DNA of 64,000 nucleotides, taken from the NCBI GenBank assembly GCA_003164785.1, contig PLUE01000062.1, positions 248,001 through 312,000 on the forward strand, in the 5' to 3' direction. Below, piece by piece: positions 1-9,444 of this stretch. A model generated the notes under the pieces. It had not been told where the DNA came from, made no database searches, and saw only the letters and a program-made list of their open reading frames with translations. Made by a program: the position numbers and the translations under genes. This stretch comes from Gammaproteobacteria bacterium. GTDB lineage: Bacteria; Pseudomonadota; Gammaproteobacteria; Steroidobacterales; Steroidobacteraceae. How positions within the stretch are numbered: position 1 is the first letter of the stretch; the number at the start of each line of letters is the position of its first letter.

Positions 1-3000
1 CCGGGCACCCTCGATCCGAATGCTCGCCTGCACATCGATGCGGGCACGAGCATCGATCTGTCGGGCAGTACGGCGACGCTGCCGGTGAGCGCCAATCTGG
101 TGTCGGGACAGCTGCGGTCGACGGAACTGGCCGACGATCCCACCCAGCGCACGGGTGCGTTGCATGGACTGACGGTGTACGTGGATGCACGCGATCTTCC
201 GTCCAATTCCTTCGCCAATCTGTCGGGCGAGGTCGCGGCGGTGCCGCAGAGCGTGGCGCAGCGCACCGAGACCGGCGGCAACGCGATATTCCAATCGCAA
301 GGGGACGTGGTGTTCGCGAGCGGCGCGAGTCTCAACGTCTCCGGCGGCTCGACGACGTACACCGGTGGCGTGCTGCAAACCACGTATCTCGTCGGCGCAA
401 ACGGCCAGCTGTATCCGATCGCCACGGCCAATCCGCTGGTGAACTATGTGGGCGTCGTCAATCCCACGTTCACCGAAACCTACAATACCTGGGGCATACA
501 GACGGTCAAACCGACGCCTGGCTTGAGCTACTATTCGCCGGGATATGTCGAGGGTGCGGCCGCCGGTAGCGTGCAGTTCGTGGCGCCCTCCATGGTGCTG
601 CAGGGAACTCTCCAGGGCAGCGCCGTCAACGGGTTGTACCAACGCACCCCCACGACCAGCGTCAGCGGTGGTCATCTCATCATCGGATTGCCGGGGGGCG
701 CGGGGGATTCCACCGCGACGGCCATCGACTACATCGCCCCCGCGGTGCAGTTGAGTAATTCGCCCACTCCCGTCGTGGTCGGCGACGACGCCACGTTACC
801 CACCGGGTTGACGCTCCAATTGCCCGTCTCCTATCTCACGAGCAACGGATTTACTTCCACACAGATCTACAGCAATTTTGGCGTCACGTTGCCCGCGAAT
901 ACCCCGCTGGTCCTGCCCGCCGGCAGCACCTTCGCGGTCGATGCGGCGCGCGTCGACGTCCTGTCGAACGTGTTGGACCCGGCAGGCGCGTTGAGTTTCC
1001 AAAACGTCGCCACGTATGGATTCGTGTCACAGGCGCTACAGACCGAGGGCAATGAGGGTCCGGGTTATCTCGGGTCGACGCGCGCCGGGGTCTTCGTGGG
1101 CGATGGCGTCACCCTCGACACGCGAGGTCTGTGGACGAACGACGTGCCGGCAGCGCAGGCGGGCGGATCGAATCTTGCGCAAACCTGGCAGAACGGCGGC
1201 AGCATCAACCTGGGCGTGGCCGCGCCCGGCGCCTTGTTGTCGTTGGGAGACAACGTGGCGCTGCGGGTGAGTGGCGGCGGATGGCTGAATGCACAAGCGA
1301 AATTGACGGCGGGTACCGGCGGTTCCATCACCCTGAATGAGAATGCGGTGCTCGGGGGTCTCGACGTAGGCAACAACGTCGCCATCGACGGCTTCGGCCT
1401 CAATGGCGCGGCGGGCGGCTCGTTCAACCTGAGCGCGCCGCGCGTGGAGATCGTTGCCGGCAACGGTTCGTGGGCGACCGGGCAGCAGGTCGACGATACG
1501 CTGGCCCTGGGTAATGTGTTCGCCTTGGGCGCCGGTCTCTTCTCCAATGACGGCTTCCAAAACATCAGCATCACTGCCTCGGGATTGGTCGCACCGAGCG
1601 CGGCGACCTCGACTTTGCTCTCGATCGATCCGGGAGTGGCGCTCGCGGCGACCGTGAGTTCCCTCGTCCTTGAGCCCGGCTCGTTGCAACGCCCGTCGGC
1701 AGCGTCGGTCGCTGGGCTCGCCGTGGTATCGCTGCTCCCTGAGTATCTACGGCCGGCCGCTACCTTGAGCTTCGATGCGCTGCCGCCGACCACGGCGCTC
1801 AACCTGAGCGGCGGCGGCACCGTCGCCGGCGACATTGCGATGGGCGCGGGTGCCTCCATCACCACCGACGCCGGCGGGGTCATCAATATGACCAGCCTTG
1901 GCAGCATCTTGATCGACGGCGTGCTGAGCGCGCCCGCGGGCGATATCTCCTTGCACATCGTGTCGCCAGCCGCCATTTCGCCCACGACATTGGCGGAACT
2001 CTATCCAACCTTCGACGTGGGCTTTTTGTCCAGCCAACGCATCGATCTCGGCAACCGAGCCGTCTTGGACGCCTCGGGTACTCTGGTTTCACAGCCGTCC
2101 TCCTTCGGCCTCAGCCTGGGAACCGCCTACAGCGGCGGAACCGTCAATGTGCTGGCCGATCGAGGTGCCGTCGTGACCGAAGCGGGGTCGCTCATATCGG
2201 TCGCCGGAACCGCGGCGGCCCTCGATGTGATGCAAGCGAGCGGCGCCTATGCGCATGAGATCGAGACCACCGCCGGTGGCTCCATCTTCGTGCATTCGGG
2301 CGAGGCAATTTCGCTGTTAGGCGCCATCGAGGCGGCGGCCGGTACCGGGGGTACTTCCGGTCCCGCCGCCGGCGGCTCCTTGGACCTGGCACTGACCCGT
2401 TTGGAGTCGTGGTGGTCGACGTCCGCCAATTCAACGTTCAACCCAGTGCCGTTGTCCGTCATTCTCGAGCCGTCCGTTCCCGCATCGTTCCCCTCCGCAG
2501 CCAACAGCAACCAAGCGTTCTTGGGCGCAGCTCAATTGGCGCAGTCGGGGCTCGATGCCCTGCGCATCGAAGCGGGCGGCGCGCTGCAGGTGTCCGGGAA
2601 CGTCGAGCTTGCGTTGGCTCGCCAGCTCGTCATCGACGCGCCGGTGGTGAGCGGATACTCCGGAGCACAAGCGAACCTGAGCGCGGCCTATGTGGAACTG
2701 GGGTTCGAGCCGCCGAGCGGCATCTCGCTGTCCGTGCCCGCGCCGACCGGCGGCTCGGCCGCCATCAACTGGTCGGGCAATGAAATCGATCTCGTGGGCA
2801 ATACGGTCTTTCAGGGCGCGTCGACGGTGCGCTTCGACAGCGCGGGTGACCTCGTCTTGCGTGGCCAGCCGTTGGGCACCGGTCTCGACACCCTCACCGG
2901 CAGCATTGCGGTGGCGGGCAATCTCACCTTGAACGCGGCGCGTATCTACCCCGTGACCGCGACCAGTTTCAGCATCGACGCCGCGGACGCGCCGGGGATG

Positions 3001-6000
3001 CCGGGGACCGTCACCATCGGCCAAACGGGCGCCAATCCCGGGACGCCGTATTCCGCCGGCGGGGCGCTCAGCATCACTGCCGACAGCATCGTGAGCACCG
3101 GGACGTTGTACGCGCCGTTCGGCACGATCGCGCTCGATGGTCGCACCAGCGTGACGCTCGGCGACGGCAGCCTCACGTCGGTGAGCGGCGGCGGACTGAC
3201 CATCCCGTACGGCGTCACCCAGTATGGCGGCGACGAGTGGGGCTACGAGCCGAGCGGGGCAACCAGCTTCCAATCGGTGAGCGGCGTGCCGGCGCGTACC
3301 GTGAGCCTGACCGCACCCTCGATCTCGGTCACGAAACAGGCGACCGTCGATCTCTCCGGCGGCGGCGACTTGTCCGCCTATGAATGGGTGCCGGGTACCG
3401 GCGGAACGCAGGACGCCCTGGGTGCCGGGGTCACGCCGGGACTGTACGCCATCCTGCCGTCGACCCGCGGTGAAGCCGCACCACAGGACCCGCAGTATTC
3501 CAGCGCCTCCAACATTCTCGCCGGCGAAACCGTTGACTGGAGCGGCGGCGGCGGACTCGCGGCCGGCATCTATCCGCTCCTGTCGGCGCGCTATGCGCTG
3601 GTGCCGGGCGCGTACCTTATTCAGGTCGAGCCGCAATACCAAAGCGTCAGCGGTGGCTCTTTGGGATCGCTGGCGAACGGCACCCCGGTGGTCGCTGGGT
3701 TTCTTTCATATGGCGATACGGGCCTGCATCTCACGCCGGGGTACACCGGCTTCGCCATCTATCCGGGGAGTTACGGATCGCAGCTTGCCGATTACACGCG
3801 CAGCGTCGCGTCGACGTTCTTCGCCGCCGTGGCGACTGCAGCAGGCGACCCCGCGCCGACGCTGCCGGCCGATGCAGGAACGCTGCAAGTCGCCGTCAGC
3901 AGCGCGACGTCGAATCTCCTCGATTTGAACGGGGTGGTACGTACGGCGGCAGCTCCCGGCGGGGTCGCCGCCTCCATCGACCTCACGGCCAACGATCTCG
4001 TCGTGGGTACCGCGACGGGCAACGTCCCGGCCGACGCGGTGACTGTCGCGGGATCGGTGCTGGCCGGCTGGCAGCCGGGTTCGCTGCTCTTGGGCGGCAT
4101 TGCCTCCGCCGACGGCAGCGCCATTACGGTCGGCGCCAATACCGTCACTGTCGGTGCGGGCACAACGCTCACCGCCAATCAGATTGCGATCGTCGCCAAT
4201 CAAGCCATCGATGTGCAGAGCGGTGCGACGCTGCAAACCACGTCCGCGGCTGCGGGCGGCACGGCCACGGCGCCACTCGCGCAATCGGTCCTGCTGACCG
4301 GCACGGCCGGCTCGACGCCGGCGCTGCTCGCCGTGTCCGATCTGAACTGGTTGATCCCGACTCGCACCGCCGCTGCGTCGGTCTCGGGGACTCCTCTGCC
4401 TGCCGCCACGGTCGCGATCGATGTTGGCGGTACGATCGCCTCGCGCGGCTCGCTCACGGTGGACGGCCAAGGCGGCGTGTCGTTGAACGGCACCACCACG
4501 GGAGCCGGTGCGGAATGGTCGCTCGGCTCGTCGAGCATCGCCTTCGTCCCGGCGGGCGGCAGCGGCGACGCGCTCGCCATCAACCCAGGGCTGGTCTCGC
4601 AACTCGATGCTGCCGCGGCCGTGCGTCTCGCGAGCACGGGCGCCATCGACGTCATGACGCCGGTCACGCTCGGCGTCAGCGCCGCGGGTGCGCCGACGCT
4701 GCAAGCGCTCACGTTGTCGGCCGCGAGCCTCAACGACGTCGCCGGCGGCGCCTCGGCCTCCCCGAACGCGGCGCAGTTCGGCGCGCAGACACTGACGTTG
4801 CAAGGCGCGGGCTCGAGCAGTGCGACCCCCGTGGCGGGTCCTGCCGGCGCGAGTCTGACGTTTGCGGCCAACGTCCTCGATCTTGGGCCGGGGTTCCTGG
4901 CCGTCAATGGATTCGCCACCACGCATGCCGGCGTGACCGGTGCCGTCATCGGCGAAGGCAGCGGCGGCCTGAGCGTCGGCGGCGATCTGTCGCTCACCAC
5001 CGCGGGCATCACGGCCGCGGGCGGCTCGCAGACCCTCATCAGCTCCACTGGCACGCTCTCCCTGGCGAGCGCGGCGGGGACAACGGTTGCAATACCCACC
5101 TTGTTGGGCGGCTCGCTGAGCCTGTCCGGTGCGACCGTCGATCTCGCGAGCCGGGTGGTTGCGCCCTCAGGCCGCATCTCGATCACGGCCACGGACGAAC
5201 TCGATGTCGCCGGCGGTTCGCTCATCAGCACGGCCGGCACGGTGGTCAGCGTACAGAACCAATCGGTCGGCACGCCGGGCGGTACGCTGTCGCTGACGGC
5301 CGGCGGGAATCTCAACCTGGGCGCGGGCTCGATCCTCGACGTGTCGGGGGCGGGCAGCGCCGCGGGCGGCGCCATCTCGCTGGGCGCCGGCGGGGCCGCC
5401 GCTCTCGGTGCGACGCTGCGCGGCAGCGGCGGCAGCGGTGCCGCCGGCGGCAGTTTTTCGCTGGACGTGGGTTCGCTCGCGCCGGTGGGCGGCGCGGCTA
5501 ACGCGCTCGACGCGCTGGCGGCCTCGTTGACGACCGGCGGCTTCGACACCGCGATCGACGTGCGCGCCCGCACCGGCAACCTCGTGTTGGACGGGGGCAG
5601 CGCGCTCACCGCCAACACCGTGTCGCTCACCGCGGATACGGGGCAGGTCATCGTCGGCGGCTCGATCACCGCCGACTCGGGCGCGCTGCGCGGCATGCTG
5701 TCACTGTTCGGCGGCACCGGGGTCGAACTGACCGCGGGCGGCGCGCTGCATGCGGACGGCATCGGCGCCGGCGGCTTGGGCGGCGCCATCGAGATCGGCG
5801 CCGGAGAGCTCGTCATGGACTCGTCGGGAACGCTCGACGCCTATAACGGCGCGACCATCAACCTCGATGCCGGCAGCAGCATTTCCACCGCCGGATCGGG
5901 CGGCAACGGGTATCTGCTGCTCAGGGCGCCGGCGATCACGGATCCGGCCACCCCCAATGCCGTGATCGGCTTGGGCTCGCTCGCGTCGACCCTCACGGGC

Positions 6001-9000
6001 GTGAACCAGGTCGTCATCGAACCGGTGCTGCCGTTCAATACGGCCAATACCGCGGTTTTCTCGCCCGGCGACGCCACGGCGCCGACGGCGGGCGATTTCG
6101 CGACCGTGCAACAGAACGTCGCCAACTACATGGCGACCGCCGCTCCCCTCATCGCCGCGCAGTACACGCCGTCGGGCGGAACGCCGCTGGTGATCGAGCC
6201 GGGGGTGGAGATCATCGCGACGTCCGGCGCATTGACGATTGCCTCATCCGACGGCGTGTCGCCCGCGCTCGATCTATCGACCTGGCGCTACAACGGTGCG
6301 CCCGTGGACTTCACCGTGCGCGCGACGGGCGACATCACCGTGGCGAATTCGATCACCGACGGATTCATCGACGCGCAGGTGGGCCACGGCACGCAGTCCG
6401 TGTTGCTGCCGGGCGCGTCGTCGTCCATTCGCTTGATCGCGGGAGCGGATCTCGCGAGCGCCAATCCGCTGCAGACGGTCACCGGCGGCAGCGGCGACCT
6501 GACCATCGGCCTGGTGGGATCGTCCACGAGCGCGCTGGTGCGCACCGGCACCGGCGACGTCGATCTGGTCGCCGCCGGGAACATCGTGATCGGCAACGCC
6601 GGCTCGGGCGCCTATACGGCCGGCACGCCGGCGGTCGCGCCCGGCGGGACGGCGACGACTCCGTATGTCGACCTGTTGTCGAAGTACGGCAGCGCTCAGT
6701 CGGCAACGGACCAGTTCGGCAACGAGTACGTCGCCGGCGTGCTGGTGAAGGGCACGAGTTCATTGCTGAGCTTCCCCACCGACGGCGGCAACCTCGTGGT
6801 GCGCGCCGGCGGCGATATCGACGGCGCGACCTTGACGACGCCCAGCGTGTCGAGCTGGCAGTTGCGTGAAGGCGGCGGCCAGGCGGCCGAACTGCCCGAA
6901 TGGGGCGTTAACTTGAACGCGTACAACTGGAACTTCGGCACCTTGGGCGGCGGCGACGTGCGCATCAGCGCCCAAGGTAGCATCACCAACGTCACCGCGG
7001 CCGCGGCCGGCAGCCTGCTGCCGCAATACGGCGGCGGCACGCAGTACGTGTCGAGCGGCGGCCTCGCGCTCGCCGCCGGCGGCGACGTCGGCAGCGCCCA
7101 AGTATTCCTCGCCAATGGCACCGGCAGCGTCGCGGCGGGCGGTGCGCTCACGGCCACCCTGCCGTCGATAACGCCCGGTGATACAAACGTCGGTTCGGCA
7201 TTCTATCTGCAATCGAGCAGCATCGACGTCACCGCGCGCAACGGCATCATGCTCGATGGGGTGTTCAATCCCACCGCCCTGGGCCAGCCGTCGAGTTCCG
7301 CACTCTTGGCGCAGGGCTACTTCAGTTACGGCACCGGGTCCGGCCTCACCTTGCAGAGCATCTCCGGTGACATCGACTTGGGGCTGGGCGACGCGGGCAC
7401 GGGCGGCAATCCGCAAGTCACGCTGCTGGGCAACGCGGTGTTCACGAAGACCGGCAGCGACGCCGGGGTGTTCCCGGCCAACCTTACGGTTCAAGCGCTG
7501 TCCGGCAACGTGCTCTTCGGCGGCGGCATCGGCAACGGCGGCGGCGTGGTTTTGTATCCGTCCGCCACCGGTCAATTGGACCTCCTGGCGGCGAAGAACA
7601 TCGATGCCTCGGCCGATGCCAGTCCCTATGTGATCGCCATGTCGGATGCCGCGCCCGGCAGCTACGCGACCGTCGCCAATCCCACCGGCCAAACCGAGCT
7701 GCTGATCGGCTCCCCCTTCACCGGAGACCTTCATGTGTCCGATCCGACTCCGGCGCTGGTGACGGCGGGCGGCAATATTCTCGATCTGGGCCTGTCAATT
7801 CCCAAGGCTGCCGCGGTGATTGCCGGGCAAGACATCGACGATTTGACCTTTCTCGGGCAGAACTTGAGCGCGACCGACCAAACAATATTGATGGCCGGCC
7901 GTGATTTTGCCTACTCGAATGACTATATCGGACAAGCCGTGTCCGTCGGCGGCCCGGGCGCCCTCGACATCCTGGCCGGCCGCAACGTGTCGCTCGGCTT
8001 TTCCCAGGGAATCGTCACGACGGGCAATCTGCTCAATGCCAACCTGCCGACGGCGCAGGGCGCCGACCTCACCATCGTGACGGGACTCGGCACCACACCC
8101 ACCCTGGCCGCCGCTTTCGTCAAGAACGTGGTCGCCCCGTCGACCGTCTTTCAAGCGGATCTCGTGACCTACGTCGAAAGTCTGCAGGGGTCGTCGGGTG
8201 TGTCGTTCGCGGCAGCGCAGACGGCCTTCGGCAACCTCTCCAGCGATCAGCAGCAGCCCTTCATCGACCAGATTGCCTTCGACAATTTCCTCGCCAAGAT
8301 CATTGCGCCATCGACAACGTATCAGGCGCAGCTGGAGACGTACGTGCAAGGGCTGTCGGGAGCTTCCGCGCCGCTGTCGTTCAACGCGGCCGAGACGGCC
8401 TTCGCCGCTTTGCCTCTCGAACGGCAGCGACCCTTCATCGATCAGGTGTTCTTCGACGAGCTGTCGCTCTCGGGGTTGGCGGCGAACGCGACACCCAAGG
8501 TGGGTTTCACCGAAGGCTATGCGGCCATCGACGCGTTGTTTCCCGGAAGCCGGGCGGCCTCGGCGGCTCCCGTCAGCGGGATCGACGCCGGAGACTTGAC
8601 CCTGCAGTTCAGCCGCATCTACACCTTGAGCGGCGGCAATATCGACCTCGTGGTGCCCGGCGGCCTCATCAACGTGGGTTTGGCCAATCCGCCCTCGATT
8701 TTGAGTTCGCGCTCGCCCTCGACGCTCGGCATCGTGGCCGAGGGCGAGGGCAACGTCGATATCTATACGCAGAGCGACGTCAACGTGAACTCGTCGCGCA
8801 TCTTCACGCTGGGCGGCGGCGACATCTTGATCTGGTCCGACCAGGGCAGCATCGACGCAGGCCAGGGCGCCAAGACCTCGATTTCGGCGCCGCCGCCCGC
8901 GATCCTGGTCAGCGACACCGGCGCGGTGACGCTCGACTTCTCGGGCGCCGCGGCCGGCAGCGGCATTCGTACCATTCAAACCGAGCCCACGACGCCGGCG

Positions 9001-9375
9001 GGCAACGTGGATCTCATCGCCCCGGAGGGCACGGTCGACGCGGGCGATGCGGGTATCGGCGCGTCCGGCAACATCAACATCGCCGCGCGCTCGGTGATCG
9101 GCGCCACCAACATCAATTTCGGCGGCACCGCCACCGGCGTACCCGCGCAGGTGAGCGGCATCGGCGCCTCGTTGGCGGGCGCCTCGAGCGCTTCCAGCAG
9201 CACGAGTAATGCGGCGAGCAATGCGCTCGCCGCCAGCACCGCCGAGAAAGATGCCGCGGCGCCGCTGGCGCAGACCGCGTTGACCTGGCTCGACGTGTTC
9301 GTAACCGGTCTGGGTGAAGAGAATTGCAAACCCGACGACATCGAATGCTTGAAACGACAAAAGACGCTGCGGTGA
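1..9375 (+). CDS. Giant filamentous haemagglutinin-like exoprotein, 5' end outside window
   Basis: The track starts this ORF at an internal GTG (85), but the frame is open from base 1 with no stop, so the gene is truncated at the left edge; 3124 residues are visible. The sequence is low-complexity, rich in Gly, Ala, Ser, Thr, Asn and Val, with many short repeats of the type GG-S-L-x-L and V-x-A-x-G-x-I. That is typical of a right-handed beta-helix exoprotein of the haemagglutinin type. The C-terminal third resembles the DUF3739 region of such proteins and ends in a short charged tail with two Cys. A 58-residue helical segment is duplicated near residues 2708-2823. By family it should be surface-exposed or secreted, perhaps an adhesin. 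The secretion domain and any TpsB partner would lie upstream and are not visible. It is followed after 69 bases by the DUF2341-ExbB gene. Confidence 0.85.
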   Translation, partial: PGTLDPNARLHIDAGTSIDLSGSTATLPVSANLVSGQLRSTELADDPTQRTGALHGLTVYVDARDLPSNSFANLSGEVAAVPQSVAQRTETGGNAIFQSQGDVVFASGASLNVSGGSTTYTGGVLQTTYLVGANGQLYPIATANPLVNYVGVVNPTFTETYNTWGIQTVKPTPGLSYYSPGYVEGAAAGSVQFVAPSMVLQGTLQGSAVNGLYQRTPTTSVSGGHLIIGLPGGAGDSTATAIDYIAPAVQLSNSPTPVVVGDDATLPTGLTLQLPVSYLTSNGFTSTQIYSNFGVTLPANTPLVLPAGSTFAVDAARVDVLSNVLDPAGALSFQNVATYGFVSQALQTEGNEGPGYLGSTRAGVFVGDGVTLDTRGLWTNDVPAAQAGGSNLAQTWQNGGSINLGVAAPGALLSLGDNVALRVSGGGWLNAQAKLTAGTGGSITLNENAVLGGLDVGNNVAIDGFGLNGAAGGSFNLSAPRVEIVAGNGSWATGQQVDDTLALGNVFALGAGLFSNDGFQNISITASGLVAPSAATSTLLSIDPGVALAATVSSLVLEPGSLQRPSAASVAGLAVVSLLPEYLRPAATLSFDALPPTTALNLSGGGTVAGDIAMGAGASITTDAGGVINMTSLGSILIDGVLSAPAGDISLHIVSPAAISPTTLAELYPTFDVGFLSSQRIDLGNRAVLDASGTLVSQPSSFGLSLGTAYSGGTVNVLADRGAVVTEAGSLISVAGTAAALDVMQASGAYAHEIETTAGGSIFVHSGEAISLLGAIEAAAGTGGTSGPAAGGSLDLALTRLESWWSTSANSTFNPVPLSVILEPSVPASFPSAANSNQAFLGAAQLAQSGLDALRIEAGGALQVSGNVELALARQLVIDAPVVSGYSGAQANLSAAYVELGFEPPSGISLSVPAPTGGSAAINWSGNEIDLVGNTVFQGASTVRFDSAGDLVLRGQPLGTGLDTLTGSIAVAGNLTLNAARIYPVTATSFSIDAADAPGMPGTVTIGQTGANPGTPYSAGGALSITADSIVSTGTLYAPFGTIALDGRTSVTLGDGSLTSVSGGGLTIPYGVTQYGGDEWGYEPSGATSFQSVSGVPARTVSLTAPSISVTKQATVDLSGGGDLSAYEWVPGTGGTQDALGAGVTPGLYAILPSTRGEAAPQDPQYSSASNILAGETVDWSGGGGLAAGIYPLLSARYALVPGAYLIQVEPQYQSVSGGSLGSLANGTPVVAGFLSYGDTGLHLTPGYTGFAIYPGSYGSQLADYTRSVASTFFAAVATAAGDPAPTLPADAGTLQVAVSSATSNLLDLNGVVRTAAAPGGVAASIDLTANDLVVGTATGNVPADAVTVAGSVLAGWQPGSLLLGGIASADGSAITVGANTVTVGAGTTLTANQIAIVANQAIDVQSGATLQTTSAAAGGTATAPLAQSVLLTGTAGSTPALLAVSDLNWLIPTRTAAASVSGTPLPAATVAIDVGGTIASRGSLTVDGQGGVSLNGTTTGAGAEWSLGSSSIAFVPAGGSGDALAINPGLVSQLDAAAAVRLASTGAIDVMTPVTLGVSAAGAPTLQALTLSAASLNDVAGGASASPNAAQFGAQTLTLQGAGSSSATPVAGPAGASLTFAANVLDLGPGFLAVNGFATTHAGVTGAVIGEGSGGLSVGGDLSLTTAGITAAGGSQTLISSTGTLSLASAAGTTVAIPTLLGGSLSLSGATVDLASRVVAPSGRISITATDELDVAGGSLISTAGTVVSVQNQSVGTPGGTLSLTAGGNLNLGAGSILDVSGAGSAAGGAISLGAGGAAALGATLRGSGGSGAAGGSFSLDVGSLAPVGGAANALDALAASLTTGGFDTAIDVRARTGNLVLDGGSALTANTVSLTADTGQVIVGGSITADSGALRGMLSLFGGTGVELTAGGALHADGIGAGGLGGAIEIGAGELVMDSSGTLDAYNGATINLDAGSSISTAGSGGNGYLLLRAPAITDPATPNAVIGLGSLASTLTGVNQVVIEPVLPFNTANTAVFSPGDATAPTAGDFATVQQNVANYMATAAPLIAAQYTPSGGTPLVIEPGVEIIATSGALTIASSDGVSPALDLSTWRYNGAPVDFTVRATGDITVANSITDGFIDAQVGHGTQSVLLPGASSSIRLIAGADLASANPLQTVTGGSGDLTIGLVGSSTSALVRTGTGDVDLVAAGNIVIGNAGSGAYTAGTPAVAPGGTATTPYVDLLSKYGSAQSATDQFGNEYVAGVLVKGTSSLLSFPTDGGNLVVRAGGDIDGATLTTPSVSSWQLREGGGQAAELPEWGVNLNAYNWNFGTLGGGDVRISAQGSITNVTAAAAGSLLPQYGGGTQYVSSGGLALAAGGDVGSAQVFLANGTGSVAAGGALTATLPSITPGDTNVGSAFYLQSSSIDVTARNGIMLDGVFNPTALGQPSSSALLAQGYFSYGTGSGLTLQSISGDIDLGLGDAGTGGNPQVTLLGNAVFTKTGSDAGVFPANLTVQALSGNVLFGGGIGNGGGVVLYPSATGQLDLLAAKNIDASADASPYVIAMSDAAPGSYATVANPTGQTELLIGSPFTGDLHVSDPTPALVTAGGNILDLGLSIPKAAAVIAGQDIDDLTFLGQNLSATDQTILMAGRDFAYSNDYIGQAVSVGGPGALDILAGRNVSLGFSQGIVTTGNLLNANLPTAQGADLTIVTGLGTTPTLAAAFVKNVVAPSTVFQADLVTYVESLQGSSGVSFAAAQTAFGNLSSDQQQPFIDQIAFDNFLAKIIAPSTTYQAQLETYVQGLSGASAPLSFNAAETAFAALPLERQRPFIDQVFFDELSLSGLAANATPKVGFTEGYAAIDALFPGSRAASAAPVSGIDAGDLTLQFSRIYTLSGGNIDLVVPGGLINVGLANPPSILSSRSPSTLGIVAEGEGNVDIYTQSDVNVNSSRIFTLGGGDILIWSDQGSIDAGQGAKTSISAPPPAILVSDTGAVTLDFSGAAAGSGIRTIQTEPTTPAGNVDLIAPEGTVDAGDAGIGASGNINIAARSVIGATNINFGGTATGVPAQVSGIGASLAGASSASSSTSNAASNALAASTAEKDAAAPLAQTALTWLDVFVTGLGEENCKPDDIECLKRQKTLR
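8122..8469 (+). repeat. 58-codon tandem duplication inside the exoprotein gene
   Basis: Two adjacent 174-base units (8122-8295 and 8296-8469) encode related helical segments. Each starts K-x-(V/I)-x-APST and contains a Y-V-(E/Q)-x-L stretch and an RPFIDQ or QPFIDQ motif followed by FD. The helical character contrasts with the surrounding beta-helix-like sequence. Confidence 0.8.
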
Positions 9376-9397
9376 CGGTTTGTAACACCGCCGTCAC
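9372..9397 (+). promoter_or_regulatory. Hairpin overlapping the exoprotein stop codon
   Basis: GTGACGG at 9372-9378 pairs perfectly with CCGTCAC at 9391-9397 across a 12-base loop. There is no T tract, so it is not a standard terminator. It could cause partial attenuation or protect the 3' end of the large mRNA, lowering or stabilising expression of the energising genes downstream. Confidence 0.4.
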
Positions 9398-9444
9398 GAG
9401 TGTTGCGGAAGATACGCGCCTCGTTGCACCGGAATGAAAACAAG

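Noticed and set aside
4200-5816. 538-residue minus-strand ORF inside the exoprotein gene
   Set aside because: Composition is Pro/Ala/Ser-rich with no motif or ribosome site, as expected for the complement of a repetitive GC-rich gene. The same holds for 2431-3642, 3706-4926 and 7795-9360.
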